Assembly: GCF_003721515.1 (NCBI RefSeq)
Contig: NZ_RJJD01000021.1
Span: 186,001 to 250,000 of the forward strand
Direction of reading: 5' to 3'
DNA: 64,000 nt
Origin: Rufibacter latericius
GTDB lineage: Bacteria; Bacteroidota; Bacteroidia; Cytophagales; Hymenobacteraceae
The notes under the pieces were generated by a model. It saw nothing but the letters and a program-made list of their open reading frames with translations. It was not told the origin of the DNA and ran no database searches. The position numbers were made by a program, and so were the translations under genes. Position 1 is the stretch's first letter. The number at the start of each line of letters is the position of its first letter. This document shows positions 43,054-52,425 of this stretch, piece by piece.

Positions 43054-43122
43054 CTATTTTGCAGATAGGGGAAAAGCGTGCTTACGCTGTTTACAAGATA
43101 CCCTCTCATGAAATTGCACTAC

Positions 43123-44070
43123 ATGAAAACACATTACCGCTCCCTGGTTTTAGTTTGCTTCTGTCTTCTTCTTTCAAGCTGCACCTCTTTGCTTTATTTA
43201 AACAAGGAGGAACCCGCGGTCGTGCAGATACCAGAAGAGATAGCCACCATTTTATTAGTACAGCGCTACGATGCTTCTCTTCTGCCCTATAAAAAAGAGC
43301 GAAAAGTGGAGGTGTTCAGAGACGGTGCCCGGTACGCCATGGAAGCCGTCCAGCAAGAATTAGCCTCAGACACTTCCTTTCAGATTGTGCTCGCCGATAC
43401 AAGTTTGTTCTTACATAAACCGGCGGAAAACAGACAGATCACTAAAGAAAAGGCACGACAGCTCTGCCGCGAATTCAAAACCTCCCTCCTGCTGGTACTG
43501 GACACTCTGGATGCCTACATGGACCAGACTTCCGTCACCAGCGAAAAAGATGAGGAAGGCAATGTCTCCAAAACCGCTGACTATTCTTTAGTAGTCTCAA
43601 CCAAATGGAAATTGTACACAAAGGAAGGAGAACTACTGGATGAGGCTACCCTCACGCAAAGCGAGCCCTACAGCAGCAGGGGTGTCATAAGTGGGTTGCT
43701 GGCCTTTGGCCCGGCCATGGCCAACGCGGGAAAAGCGGTAAATAGAAATGCAGCCATTACCGCCAAAATGTATGCCGATAGGTTTTACCCTACTAAGCTT
43801 ACCGGTACTAAAGAATACTTCCATCAGAAAGAACTTGCCCAAGCTGCCGAGTTCATTAGGTTATATGAGTGGGAAAAGGCTTCAGAACTCTTGGTTCCAT
43901 TGGCTAGTGCGAAGTCCAACTCCGTGGCCGGGAAAGCTGCATACAACCTGGCAGTAATCAATGAGATTCAAGGTAACCTAAACGAAGCCAGAAAATGGGC
44001 CCAGATGGCCAGAAAAGCAGGCTTGAAGAAAGCCCAATTCCTGCTGGCTGACCTGAGCCAAACCCAATAA
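43123..44070 (+). CDS. DUF6340 lipoprotein
   Basis: A 315-residue protein with the signal peptide MKTHYRSLVLVCFCLLLSSC ending at Cys20, so a lipoprotein. In-frame ATGs at 43078 and 43108 lie upstream, but 43123 gives a normal signal length. The body resembles DUF6340: PEEIATILLVQRYDASL, AMEAVQQELASDTSFQIVLADT, and VAGKAAYNLAVINEIQGNLNEARKWAQMARKAG, a TPR-like end. A cell-envelope role is likely but unknown. The 3' end converges on the DUF3109 gene with a palindrome between. Confidence 0.7.
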   Translation: MKTHYRSLVLVCFCLLLSSCTSLLYLNKEEPAVVQIPEEIATILLVQRYDASLLPYKKERKVEVFRDGARYAMEAVQQELASDTSFQIVLADTSLFLHKPAENRQITKEKARQLCREFKTSLLLVLDTLDAYMDQTSVTSEKDEEGNVSKTADYSLVVSTKWKLYTKEGELLDEATLTQSEPYSSRGVISGLLAFGPAMANAGKAVNRNAAITAKMYADRFYPTKLTGTKEYFHQKELAQAAEFIRLYEWEKASELLVPLASAKSNSVAGKAAYNLAVINEIQGNLNEARKWAQMARKAGLKKAQFLLADLSQTQ

Positions 44071-44074
44071 AACA

Positions 44075-44125
44075 AACCGCCCGTTTAAGCCCCGCTTTCT
44101 TAAAACAGGCCTAAAACTGGCGGTT
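44075..44125. terminator. Palindromic terminator between convergent genes (family copy)
   Basis: AACCGCC (44075-44081) pairs with GGCGGTT (44119-44125), and the inside has the family pattern GTTTAAGCCCCGCTTTC facing AAAACAGGCCTAAAAC with some mismatches. It begins 5 bases after the DUF6340 stop and ends 21 bases before the DUF3109 stop. Confidence 0.6.
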
Positions 44126-44145
44126 GTATTGACAGCAAGTTGACC

Positions 44146-44721
44146 TTACTTAGCCAAGGCTTCTTTCGCCACCATCTCATCCAACTCATTGAACCAATCT
44201 TCGCCATACTTCCGGATCAAAGGCTCCCTTAGGAACTTGTACACGGGTACTCCTAACTCCAGTCCGAAGGAACAGGCCGGGTTGCAGATTTCCCAACGGT
44301 CATAGTTCAGGGCTTCGAAACCATCATATTTGGTAATTCTGATGGGGTATAAGTGACAGGAAATGGGCTTTTTCCAGGAGATCTTCCCGTCCAGGTACGC
44401 CTGTTCAATAGCGCATTTCAGGGTGAGGTTATCGTCGTAGATGGCATAGGCGCATTCACGGTCGCCAATGGTGGGCGTGCTGTAGTCACCTTCAAAATCT
44501 TCTACGTACAATCCCTGTTCGGCTATCGCTTTGATGCCCTCCTGAGACATATAGGGCTTTACATGTTCGTAGGCTTGGGCAAGGATGGTTAATTCGTCTT
44601 TGTCTAAAGGGGCGCCCAGATCGCCTTCCACGCAGCAGGCACCTTTGCATTTCTCCAGATTACAGACAAAGAACTTGTCTTTGAGGTCGTCTGAGAGAAC
44701 GGTATTTTGTAGTACAATCAT
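44146..44721 (-). CDS. DUF3109 (YkgJ-like) cysteine-rich protein
   Basis: A 191-residue protein with nine cysteines: Cys20, 25, 29, 30 in [17 protein letters not shown], Cys90 in DRECAYA, Cys103, Cys122 in [11 protein letters not shown] and Cys146/150 in [11 protein letters not shown]. The pattern fits the DUF3109/YkgJ group, predicted to bind iron-sulfur clusters or zinc. It probably is cytosolic (no signal). The gene has a good promoter at 44746-44776. No functional link to neighbours is seen. Confidence 0.85.
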   Translation of the reverse strand: MIVLQNTVLSDDLKDKFFVCNLEKCKGACCVEGDLGAPLDKDELTILAQAYEHVKPYMSQEGIKAIAEQGLYVEDFEGDYSTPTIGDRECAYAIYDDNLTLKCAIEQAYLDGKISWKKPISCHLYPIRITKYDGFEALNYDRWEICNPACSFGLELGVPVYKFLREPLIRKYGEDWFNELDEMVAKEALAK

Positions 44722-44745
44722 GAGCTAATTCTTACAGCAGAAAGA

Positions 44746-44776
44746 CAAAAGTACCGCTATTTAAGTTCGGGGCAAA
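44746..44776 (-). promoter_or_regulatory. Promoter of the DUF3109 gene
   Basis: On the minus strand TTTG (44773-44776) is followed after 19 bases by TACTTTTG (44746-44753), the standard Bacteroidota layout. The ATG is 25 bases downstream of the -7 box. Confidence 0.65.
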
Positions 44777-45127
44777 GGTATGCTACCGGCGCTTAAACAT
44801 TAGTGGTCGTTTTAGGCCTGTTTTTCAGAAAAGGGTTGAAAATGGGGCTTTATATTTCCTTCCTGAAAAAGTGATTTTTTAGTTTCCGAAGAAACAGAGC
44901 CAAGTCCTTCCCTGTAAGATCGTTTTTCATTTCCGGAGCCTACTAAGATGACTCTTTTTAAGATCAACCCATTTCAGGAATCAAAAAGCTTAGGTAAGGA
45001 GCACTAATCAGGTTATCATTCTTCTTTTAATTGTTATGAAAGCCTTATTGATTCCAATTTTTCACTTATATAAATTGAATAAATGTAATAACTTGAGGGC
45101 AAATTAAATTATTCCCATCCTTTCTAC
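44777..45127. other. Gene-free region upstream of the TonB receptor operon
   Basis: No gene is seen. A degenerate family palindrome (GTTTTAGGCCTGTTTTTC facing AGAAAAGGGTTGAAAAT) lies at 44809-44843. The stretch before the ATG at 45128 is AT-rich, as expected for the promoter of the downstream operon, but no exact TAnnTTTG box was found. Confidence 0.5.
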
Positions 45128-45877
45128 ATGCGTCTTAGAACAGAAGTCAAACTTCTCCTATCAGCTGCCTTTGTCTTCTTCATCCAAGGGAAGGTATCTG
45201 CCCAAAAAGCTGAAAACACCGCAGAAACACCTTCTTCTTCAGCCAGTTTCCCGGTGAGCCTTTACCAGAAAGCAACCAAAGAAGAATCGCACCTGCTCAA
45301 TGGACCTGAGTATGTAGATATTAGGAGGGCAAACCATGAGGGTCATCCCTTTTTTTTTAGGGACGAGAAAACGTTGGGCAATGTGCACTATGATGGGGCT
45401 ACCTATGAAGAAGTGCCTTTATTGTATAACCTAGTCACCGACGAAGTGATTCTGTACCGAAACGGGTTGCTCCTGCAAAAGCTGGTAAAGGAAAAGTTAG
45501 CCTCATTTCAACTGAATGGGCACCAGTTCATCCGGCTGGAGATAGCAGACACCACAACCAATACTCCCCTGCGCACCGGCTTTTACGATGTCATGCATGA
45601 CGGGAACACCAAACTGCTGGTAAAAAGACAAAAAGAGAAACAAGACTTAATTGTAGACCAGAAACTGCTGGAAAGATTCACTTCCATTGATAAATTCTAC
45701 ATTCAGCAAGGGCCTGCCTACCACCAGGTAAAAAGCGGGCGCTCCGTGTACAACGTGTTCAGTGACCAGAAGAAAGAACTGAAAAAGTACGCCCGATCTA
45801 AAAAACTAAAATTCAGAAAGCAGCGGGAAGAGTCTATTCTGGCCTTGGTGCTTTATTACGATTCCTTAAAAAAGTAA
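45128..45877 (+). CDS. Exported protein of unknown function, first gene of the TonB receptor operon
   Basis: A 249-residue protein with a signal peptide ending about FIQGKVSAQ (residue 26). No family is recognised. The mature part begins with a Ser/Glu-rich stretch, then VSLYQKATKEESHLLNGPEYVDI, HYDGATYEEVPLLYNLVTDEVILYRNG and a Lys-rich C-terminal half (RQKEKQDLIVDQKLLERF, KKELKKYARSKKLKFRK). It precedes the TonB-dependent receptor gene by 57 bases on the same strand, so it is probably a periplasmic partner of that system. Similar proteins next to STN-type receptors are known in Cytophagales, from memory only. Confidence 0.6.
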   Translation: MRLRTEVKLLLSAAFVFFIQGKVSAQKAENTAETPSSSASFPVSLYQKATKEESHLLNGPEYVDIRRANHEGHPFFFRDEKTLGNVHYDGATYEEVPLLYNLVTDEVILYRNGLLLQKLVKEKLASFQLNGHQFIRLEIADTTTNTPLRTGFYDVMHDGNTKLLVKRQKEKQDLIVDQKLLERFTSIDKFYIQQGPAYHQVKSGRSVYNVFSDQKKELKKYARSKKLKFRKQREESILALVLYYDSLKK

Positions 45878-45934
45878 TCCAAGATCAAATACCTTCTTTC
45901 CCGATATCTATCCCTCAGCTACCCCTCCCAAATA

Positions 45935-48727
45935 ATGGCCCAACTTTACCAATTTGCTTTTCTCTTCACGGTATTCCTGCTGTTTGGGGCTACGAACAGC
46001 TTTGCCCAAACTGCTGAAGAACCGCTCCTAAGCCTGCACCTGAAAGAGGCCTCTTTTGAGGAATTTGTGCGGGAAATAGAATCTAAATCTGACTACCGGT
46101 TCTATTACGAGCCTGCAACGGTAGACAGCCTCAAAATCAACCTTGAGGTTAACCAGAAATCCCTCTCCTTTATCCTGGCCCAAGTTCTGCCCGAGGCAAA
46201 CCTTTCTTTTGCTATCACGCCGCAGGGGTATGTAATGATCACCAAGGGCAAAGAATTCATGGCTAACCTTCCCGAGGGCTTTTTCAACCGGGAGGAGGTT
46301 TCTACCCAAAACAGGGCTTTGGTTACCAAGGGCTCTGGAACGCAGCCCTACGTGGCCGGGGGAAAAGGCAAAAAGAACGCTACCTCTGAGGCCAAGCTGT
46401 ACGTGATTGGGGTAGAACGCGAAAACGCCTCCGGCAAAGCCAATCTGGCCGGCCACCTCCGTGATGCTAAATCTGGGGAGCCGATTATTGGGGCTTCGGT
46501 CTACATCCAGTCTCCGCTTTTGGCGACCACCTCAGATCAGTACGGGTATTTCTCCCTGACCTTACCTATTGGTCAGCATGAGTTGCTCATCCGGGGCATC
46601 GGGATCAAGAACTCTAAACGCCGCATTGCCTTGAACTCAGACGGAAAACTGGACATTGAGGTGGAGGAAGATGTTCGCTCCCTGAAGGAGGTTCTGGTGG
46701 AAGCCGAAAAAGACCGCAACGTGGCGGGCATGCAGATGGGCATGGAACGGCTGGACATGCGAGCCATCAAACAGGTTCCTACCGCTTTCGGGGAGACCGA
46801 TATCTTGCGGGTGGTGCTCACCTTACCTGGGGTAAAATCAGTAGGCGAAGGCAGCACCGGCATGAACGTGCGCGGCGGCTCCACCGACCAAAACCTGATT
46901 TTGTTCAACGATGCCACGATCTACAATCCTTCCCACCTGTTTGGCTTTTTCTCGGCGTTTAATCCAGATATCATCAAAACCGTGGAGTTGCACAAAAGCA
47001 ACATTCCGGCCCGGTACGGCGGAAGGCTTTCCTCGGTGCTGGAAGTAACTACCCGCGATGGGAACAAGAAAAAGCTGGCCGGCTCCGGCGGAATTGGTTT
47101 ATTGACCAGCCGATTGACGTTGGAAGGACCTATCACCAAAGACAAAACCTCTTTCATGGTGGCCGGCCGAAGTACCTATTCAGATTGGCTCCTCAAGAAA
47201 CTTCCTCAGGAGAGTTTCAAGAAAAGCTCTGCTTCGTTTTATGACCTGAACGCCCAGATCAACCATGAGTTCGACAGCAAAAACACGCTTTACGTCTCAG
47301 GTTATTTCAGCAAAGATAAGTTTCGGCTGGGCAGTGACACCTTGTACAGTTTTGCCAACCAGAACGCCAGCGTGAAATGGAAACACATCTTCCAGAACCA
47401 ACTGTACAGCGTGGTGACGGCCGCCTATAGCCAGTATGGGTATGAGGTGAATTCGGAAAACAACCCCGTAAACGCCTCGCACATGTCCTTTGGCATGAAC
47501 CAAACTAACCTGCAGGCAGATTTCAACTACTTCCTGAACACCAAGCACACCATTGATTTCGGAGCCAGCTCCATCTTGTACAACGTGAAGCCGGGTAGCC
47601 TGCAACCCGTGGGTTCAGAGTCCCTGATCACACCCGATGTGCTTCAGCGCGAACGGGCACTGGAAAGTGCGCTCTACGTCTCAGACCAGATAGAGATATC
47701 GCCTCGGTTCTCGGTGTATGTGGGGTTGCGTTATTCTATGTTCAATGCTTTGGGCCCAAGGGAAGTATATGCCTACGCACGGAATGCGCCTAAAACCGAA
47801 ACCACCATCCTGGACACGCTCTCTTATGGTTCCGGGAAAAACTTCGCTACGTATCATGGACCGGAGTACCGGCTATCGGCTAGGTTTGGCTTAACGGATC
47901 ATTCGTCTGTGAAGATGAGCTTTAACCGCATGCGCCAGTACATCCACATGCTCTCTAACACGGCCACCATGTCCCCCACCGATACCTGGAAACTGAGCGA
48001 TGGCAACATTAGACCGCAGGTAGGTGACCAGATTGCCTTGGGGTATTACCAGAACTTCCGGAGTAACACGGTTGAGTTCTCGGTGGAAGGCTATTACAAG
48101 AAGATGAAGGATTTTCTGGATTACCGCAACGGAGCCACCATTATCCTGAACCACCATATTGAGACCGATGTAGCCAACGCGGAAGGGAAAGCTTACGGCG
48201 TGGAGGTTATGCTGAAGAAACTCACCGGCAAACTGAACGGCTGGGTGAGCTATACCTATTCCCGCACCATGGTGCGCCTGAACAATCCGACGGTGTCTGA
48301 GCTGATCAACGAGGGCAAATGGTACCCCAGCAATTTCGATAAGCCCCATGATGTCACGCTCATCAGCAACTACCGGTTCAGCCAGCGGTTCAGCACTTCG
48401 TTGAACTTCACCTACAGCACCGGTCGGCCCATCACATTGCCCATCGCCAAATACCATGACGGCAACGTGCAGCGCATCTACTACTCAGACCGTAACCAGT
48501 ACCGCGTTCCAGACTACTACCGGGTAGATTTCGCCATGAACATAGAGGGAAACCACAAAGTGAAAAAGCTGGCTCACAGTTCCTGGACCCTGGCGGTGTA
48601 CAACCTCACCGGCCGCAAAAACCCTTACTCGGTGTACTTCCGGTCTGAGGAAGGCAAAATCAAAGGCTACAAACTCTCTATTTTCGGGCAGCCTATTCCT
48701 ACCATCACCTATAATTTCCGGTTTTAA
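45935..48727 (+). CDS. TonB-dependent receptor with N-terminal STN and carboxypeptidase-regulatory-like domains
   Basis: A 930-residue outer-membrane protein. A signal peptide ends about NSFAQ (residue 25). Residues about 30-110 are an STN (secretin/TonB short N-terminal) domain: LSLHLKEASFEEFVREIESKSDYRFYY. Residues about 168-250 form a CarboxypepD_reg-like domain (AGHLRDAKSGEPIIGASVYI, TTSDQYGYFSLTLP). The plug follows (TGMNVRGGSTDQNLILFNDATIY, ARYGGRLSSVLEVTTRDG) and then a beta-barrel ending in PIPTITYNFRF. The STN domain suggests signalling to an anti-sigma factor, but none is in the window. The substrate is unknown. It overlaps the DUF4249 gene by 1 base. Confidence 0.92.
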   Translation: MAQLYQFAFLFTVFLLFGATNSFAQTAEEPLLSLHLKEASFEEFVREIESKSDYRFYYEPATVDSLKINLEVNQKSLSFILAQVLPEANLSFAITPQGYVMITKGKEFMANLPEGFFNREEVSTQNRALVTKGSGTQPYVAGGKGKKNATSEAKLYVIGVERENASGKANLAGHLRDAKSGEPIIGASVYIQSPLLATTSDQYGYFSLTLPIGQHELLIRGIGIKNSKRRIALNSDGKLDIEVEEDVRSLKEVLVEAEKDRNVAGMQMGMERLDMRAIKQVPTAFGETDILRVVLTLPGVKSVGEGSTGMNVRGGSTDQNLILFNDATIYNPSHLFGFFSAFNPDIIKTVELHKSNIPARYGGRLSSVLEVTTRDGNKKKLAGSGGIGLLTSRLTLEGPITKDKTSFMVAGRSTYSDWLLKKLPQESFKKSSASFYDLNAQINHEFDSKNTLYVSGYFSKDKFRLGSDTLYSFANQNASVKWKHIFQNQLYSVVTAAYSQYGYEVNSENNPVNASHMSFGMNQTNLQADFNYFLNTKHTIDFGASSILYNVKPGSLQPVGSESLITPDVLQRERALESALYVSDQIEISPRFSVYVGLRYSMFNALGPREVYAYARNAPKTETTILDTLSYGSGKNFATYHGPEYRLSARFGLTDHSSVKMSFNRMRQYIHMLSNTATMSPTDTWKLSDGNIRPQVGDQIALGYYQNFRSNTVEFSVEGYYKKMKDFLDYRNGATIILNHHIETDVANAEGKAYGVEVMLKKLTGKLNGWVSYTYSRTMVRLNNPTVSELINEGKWYPSNFDKPHDVTLISNYRFSQRFSTSLNFTYSTGRPITLPIAKYHDGNVQRIYYSDRNQYRVPDYYRVDFAMNIEGNHKVKKLAHSSWTLAVYNLTGRKNPYSVYFRSEEGKIKGYKLSIFGQPIPTITYNFRF

Positions 48728-49878
48728 TGAAGATTTTAGAAAACGGCCTCAAAAACGCATTTCTGCTGCTCTGCGTGGTTTTTCTTGCCGCCTGCGAAGA
48801 GCCTTTCACTCCTGAGGTATTAGAAGGGAATAACAACTTTCTGGTGGTAAGCGGCTTTATCAACAGCAACGGCCCTACCACCATCAGTCTGTCCCGCACC
48901 CAGAACCTTTCGGAGAATGGCGGCCCGGTGATGGAGGAAGACGCCACCGTGATGGTGGAGGAAGAAAATGGAGCCAAATTCCCCTTATTAGAAACTACCC
49001 CTGGTACCTATACCAGTCCCTACCTTCTGATCAACAGTACTAAAAAATACCGCTTAGTAATAAAGGCGGACGGTAAAGATTATGAATCAGACTTTGTGGA
49101 GGTAAAGCAAACACCTGCCATAGACAGCATAAACTGGAAGGCTGAAAGCGATGGCTTACAATTTTACGTGAACAGCCACGACCCAAACAATAATACAGTC
49201 TATTACCGGTGGGAATATGAAGAAACCTGGGAATACCGGGCGTATTATCATTCTTGGTTAGAGTACATCGATGGTAAAATAGTAGATCGCTCCCCAGAGA
49301 ACGATATCTATCTCTGCTGGCCAACCTCTTCCTCTACCCAAATAAACATGAGTAATACCGTTAAGCTAGGGCAAGACGTCATCAGCAATTTTCCTTTACT
49401 GAAACTTCCTACCAACTCAAACAAGCTAATCAGCAAATACAGTATTCTTGTAAAACAATACGCCCAGACAAAAGAAGCCAGTGAATATTGGGAAGCATTG
49501 AAGAAAAACACTGAAAGCATTGGTTCCCTTTTTGATCCGCTTCCCACCCAGCTAGTTGGGAATATTCGTTGCCTCACTTCCCCGGTTGAACCCGTGATTG
49601 GATTTGTAGAAGTCTGTTCAGTGGAGGAAAAAAGGATTTTTGTGACACGGCCCGAATTACCTACTACCTGGAGCCCACAAGATATCATTTATTGTGAACA
49701 GGATACCATACCAGTAAATGAGGTGGCTGATTATTTTTCAAGCGGTACCCTTATACCCATAGATAGAGTGTACTCAACTGAAGGTATGAGTAAATTAATA
49801 GGCTATAGGGGGGCGGGTAGCTACTGCACAGATTGCAGAAACATGGGAACCAACATCAAACCAGATTTCTGGCAATAA
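48727..49878 (+). CDS. DUF4249 lipoprotein, partner of the TonB-dependent receptor
   Basis: A 383-residue protein with a lipobox LAAC (Cys23). The DUF4249 core reads NNNFLVVSGFINSNGPTTISLSRTQNL, EEDATVMVEEENGAKFPL, and later LVKQYAQTKEASEYWEALKKNTESIGSLFDPLPTQLVGNI. The last part contains CxxC-type cysteines (SYCTDCRNMG). DUF4249 lipoproteins are found next to TonB-dependent receptors and resemble surface-exposed binding proteins of SusD-like function, without shared sequence. Its ATG overlaps the receptor stop (TAATG), so translation is coupled. A role in binding the receptor's substrate is inferred. Confidence 0.88.
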   Translation: MKILENGLKNAFLLLCVVFLAACEEPFTPEVLEGNNNFLVVSGFINSNGPTTISLSRTQNLSENGGPVMEEDATVMVEEENGAKFPLLETTPGTYTSPYLLINSTKKYRLVIKADGKDYESDFVEVKQTPAIDSINWKAESDGLQFYVNSHDPNNNTVYYRWEYEETWEYRAYYHSWLEYIDGKIVDRSPENDIYLCWPTSSSTQINMSNTVKLGQDVISNFPLLKLPTNSNKLISKYSILVKQYAQTKEASEYWEALKKNTESIGSLFDPLPTQLVGNIRCLTSPVEPVIGFVEVCSVEEKRIFVTRPELPTTWSPQDIIYCEQDTIPVNEVADYFSSGTLIPIDRVYSTEGMSKLIGYRGAGSYCTDCRNMGTNIKPDFWQ

Positions 49879-49891
49879 TTCTAAAAGCAGC

Positions 49892-52309
49892 ATGAAAACA
49901 ATACTATCAAGATTTACTGTTTTTAGAAGAGCCGGTTTAAGCGCCATGGTAGGTTTATGCCTATTTCACGGAGCCATAAGCAATGTCCAAGGCCAGTCCA
50001 CGTCAACTGCGTCTACTCGCCTGAAAGACCACCAGAGCAAAGCGGTTCAAGAGAAGATGTTCCTTCACTTGGACCGAACCTCCTACGCTACCGGAGACAT
50101 CATGTGGTTCAAAGTGTACAACGTAGACGGAACGCGGCACAAACCGCTGGACATGTCAAAAGTTGCCTACATTGAGGTGGTAAATGCCAGCCGCAAACCG
50201 GTTTTGCAGGGGAAGATTGAATTGAAGGAAGGCGTGGGCAATGGATCATTTGTTTTACCAGTCTCCCTGAAAGCAGGCCACTACATGGTTCGGGGGTATA
50301 CGAACTGGATGAAAAACTTCGGTCCTGAATTTTATTTTGAACAGCCGGTAACCATCATCAACACCTTTCAGGCTTTAGGTTTAACGCCTGCCCCCGATAC
50401 TGCCGCTTACTCCATCCGGTTTTTCCCTGAGGGAGGAAATTTGGTTTCTGGTTTACCTAGCAAAGTAGCTTTTAAGGCCATAAACAGCAAGACGGGCAAA
50501 GGAACAAGTTGCCAAGGGAAGATTCTGGACAGCGCCGGAAAGGTGGTAACCACTTTCCAACCTACAAAATATGGGATAGGCACTTTTAACCTCCCTCCTG
50601 CCGAGGAAGAATACACCGCCCTTGTGACCTTTCCCAGTGGGAAGGAAGTCCGCCAGAAATTGCCTATTATTCAGAAAACAGGCTATAATCTGTACCTGAC
50701 CGAAAACAAACCCGGTGAACTTCAGATTACTTCCAACTCAACAAACCAACAGGCAGAACAAGTGCTCCTCCTTGGGCACACGCGCCAAACGGTGGTAGTT
50801 GCGTCCACCGCCATCATGGCCAATGGGAAAGCTACCTTTACCGTACTGAAGGATTCTCTGTTAGACGGAATTACCCATTTTACCCTATTCAACAGCCAGC
50901 AGAGACCCGTTTCGGAGCGACTTTTCTTTAAACGGCCAATAAAACAACTGGAGATTGCAGCCACTTTGAACAAAGCCCAATTTGGCCTCCGCGAAAAAGT
51001 ATCCGTTGATTTACTAACCCAAGCTGACAAAGCTGGTGCGGCGAATCTATCCATGGCGGTATTCAAAGCAGACCACCTGCAGAACGCTGAACAGGTAGAC
51101 ATCAGCACGTATCTGTACCTTACCTCAGATTTGAAAGGAACCGTTGAGAATCCTTCTTCCTACCTGACGGAGACCGGTAGCCAAGCCGATGAAGCCCTTG
51201 ACAACCTGATGCTGACCCAAGGCTGGAACCGCTTCACCTGGGACGAGGTACTGAATCCTGAGGCATTGACTTTCCCGTTTGTTCCTGAATACCAGGGGCA
51301 CCTCATCACCGGGCTTATTACCCATAATTCTACCGGAGCTCCTGCCAAGGATATAAGAGCCTTCCTGGCATCCCCGGGCAAAAACACCCGCTTCTACACC
51401 GGCTTCAGTTCAAAAAACGGGACCGTGTTATTTGACGTGAAAGATTTCTTCGGGCCGAAGGAAGTGGTCATGCAAACGAATTTCCTGAAGGACAGCACCT
51501 ACCACTTCAAGATCTCCGATCCGTTTTCCAAGAGATTTTCGACCACGGAACTGCCCACCTTTGATCTGCCGGAAAGCCTGAGGGAAGCCATTCACCTGCG
51601 CCACCTGGATGTACAGGCCCAGAACATCTACTTTGAACAATTCCTGAACCGGTACACGGCACCGGCCATCGATAGCCTTCCCTTCTTTGGCAAATCCAGC
51701 AAGAAGTATCTTTTAGACGATTACACCCGCTTCAAAGTGATGGAAGAGGTTATGCGGGAGTATGTGCCCGGGGTTCTGGTCAGAAAGCGTCGTGACGGTT
51801 TCCACTTCATGGTACTGGATGGTGCCCGCAAGCTGGTTTTCCAGGAAAATCCATTGGTTTTACTGGATGGCGTGCCCGTTTTTGACATTGACCAGATCAT
51901 GGCGTTTGATCCCCTGAAAATCCAGAAACTAGAGGTCATCGAATCTCAATACTTTAACGGCTCCCTTGCCTCGAACGGAGTAGTCAGTTACACCACCTAC
52001 AAAGGCGATTTAGCTGGTTTTCCGCTGGATACCCGCGCCCTGCTGCAGGAGTACGAGGGACTGCAACTGCAGCGCGAGTTCTACGCCCCTGCTTATGAAA
52101 CGGAGGAGCAGAAACTAAGCCGCCTGCCTGACTGGCGCAATCTTCTGTACTGGGCTCCCAACATCTCAACAGATAAAGATGGGAAAGCAACTACCAGTTT
52201 CTACACCTCAGACCAGCCTGGCATTTATACCATCGTGGTGCAGGGCCTCACCAAAGACGGGTTGCCCGGCAGCAAGATGGTAACCTTTGAGGTGAAGAAA
52301 CCTTTGTAG
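49892..52309 (+). CDS. MG2-domain (alpha-2-macroglobulin-like) exported protein with plug-like C-terminal part
   Basis: An 805-residue exported protein: a signal peptide ends near NVQGQ (residue 35). The first half has MG2-type immunoglobulin-like domains: EKMFLHLDRTSYATGDIMWFKVY, LKAGHYMVRGYTNWMKNFG and FRTEGG-like YSIRFFPEGGNLVSGLPS. A later part, LVLLDGVPVFDIDQIMAFDPLKIQKLEVI, resembles a TonB plug-domain segment. The C-terminus returns to an MG-type fold (ATTSFYTSDQPGIYTIVVQG). No thioester motif is seen. It lies 13 bases after the DUF4249 gene and completes the operon. Its role is unknown; a scaffold or structural partner for the receptor is the inference. Confidence 0.8.
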   Translation: MKTILSRFTVFRRAGLSAMVGLCLFHGAISNVQGQSTSTASTRLKDHQSKAVQEKMFLHLDRTSYATGDIMWFKVYNVDGTRHKPLDMSKVAYIEVVNASRKPVLQGKIELKEGVGNGSFVLPVSLKAGHYMVRGYTNWMKNFGPEFYFEQPVTIINTFQALGLTPAPDTAAYSIRFFPEGGNLVSGLPSKVAFKAINSKTGKGTSCQGKILDSAGKVVTTFQPTKYGIGTFNLPPAEEEYTALVTFPSGKEVRQKLPIIQKTGYNLYLTENKPGELQITSNSTNQQAEQVLLLGHTRQTVVVASTAIMANGKATFTVLKDSLLDGITHFTLFNSQQRPVSERLFFKRPIKQLEIAATLNKAQFGLREKVSVDLLTQADKAGAANLSMAVFKADHLQNAEQVDISTYLYLTSDLKGTVENPSSYLTETGSQADEALDNLMLTQGWNRFTWDEVLNPEALTFPFVPEYQGHLITGLITHNSTGAPAKDIRAFLASPGKNTRFYTGFSSKNGTVLFDVKDFFGPKEVVMQTNFLKDSTYHFKISDPFSKRFSTTELPTFDLPESLREAIHLRHLDVQAQNIYFEQFLNRYTAPAIDSLPFFGKSSKKYLLDDYTRFKVMEEVMREYVPGVLVRKRRDGFHFMVLDGARKLVFQENPLVLLDGVPVFDIDQIMAFDPLKIQKLEVIESQYFNGSLASNGVVSYTTYKGDLAGFPLDTRALLQEYEGLQLQREFYAPAYETEEQKLSRLPDWRNLLYWAPNISTDKDGKATTSFYTSDQPGIYTIVVQGLTKDGLPGSKMVTFEVKKPL

Positions 52310-52324
52310 AGAATCGGCGCAGCT

Positions 52325-52359
52325 GTTTTGGCAAGATATTCAGAAACCAGCCACAAAAC
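52325..52359. repeat. Intergenic palindrome (family copy, degenerate)
   Basis: GTTTTGGC faces GCCACAAAAC around a loop containing ATATTCAGAAACCA. It lies just after the TonB receptor operon and before the uvrD promoter. Confidence 0.4.
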
Positions 52360-52386
52360 GAGGTCAGGAAATGCGACTTTATTCCG

Positions 52387-52394
52387 TAATTTTG
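52387..52394 (+). promoter_or_regulatory. Putative -7 box of the uvrD/pcrA gene
   Basis: TAATTTTG matches TAnnTTTG, 31 bases before the ATG at 52426. No -33 TTTG was found at the right distance. Confidence 0.4.
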
Positions 52395-52425
52395 TGTTCT
52401 CCCTGAAGAAAGAATAATTGTGAGC

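Noticed and set aside
45935-48727. Classical SusC/SusD polysaccharide utilisation locus
   Set aside because: There is no SusD homologue and no glycoside hydrolase. The partner is DUF4249 and the receptor is of STN/carboxypeptidase-like type.
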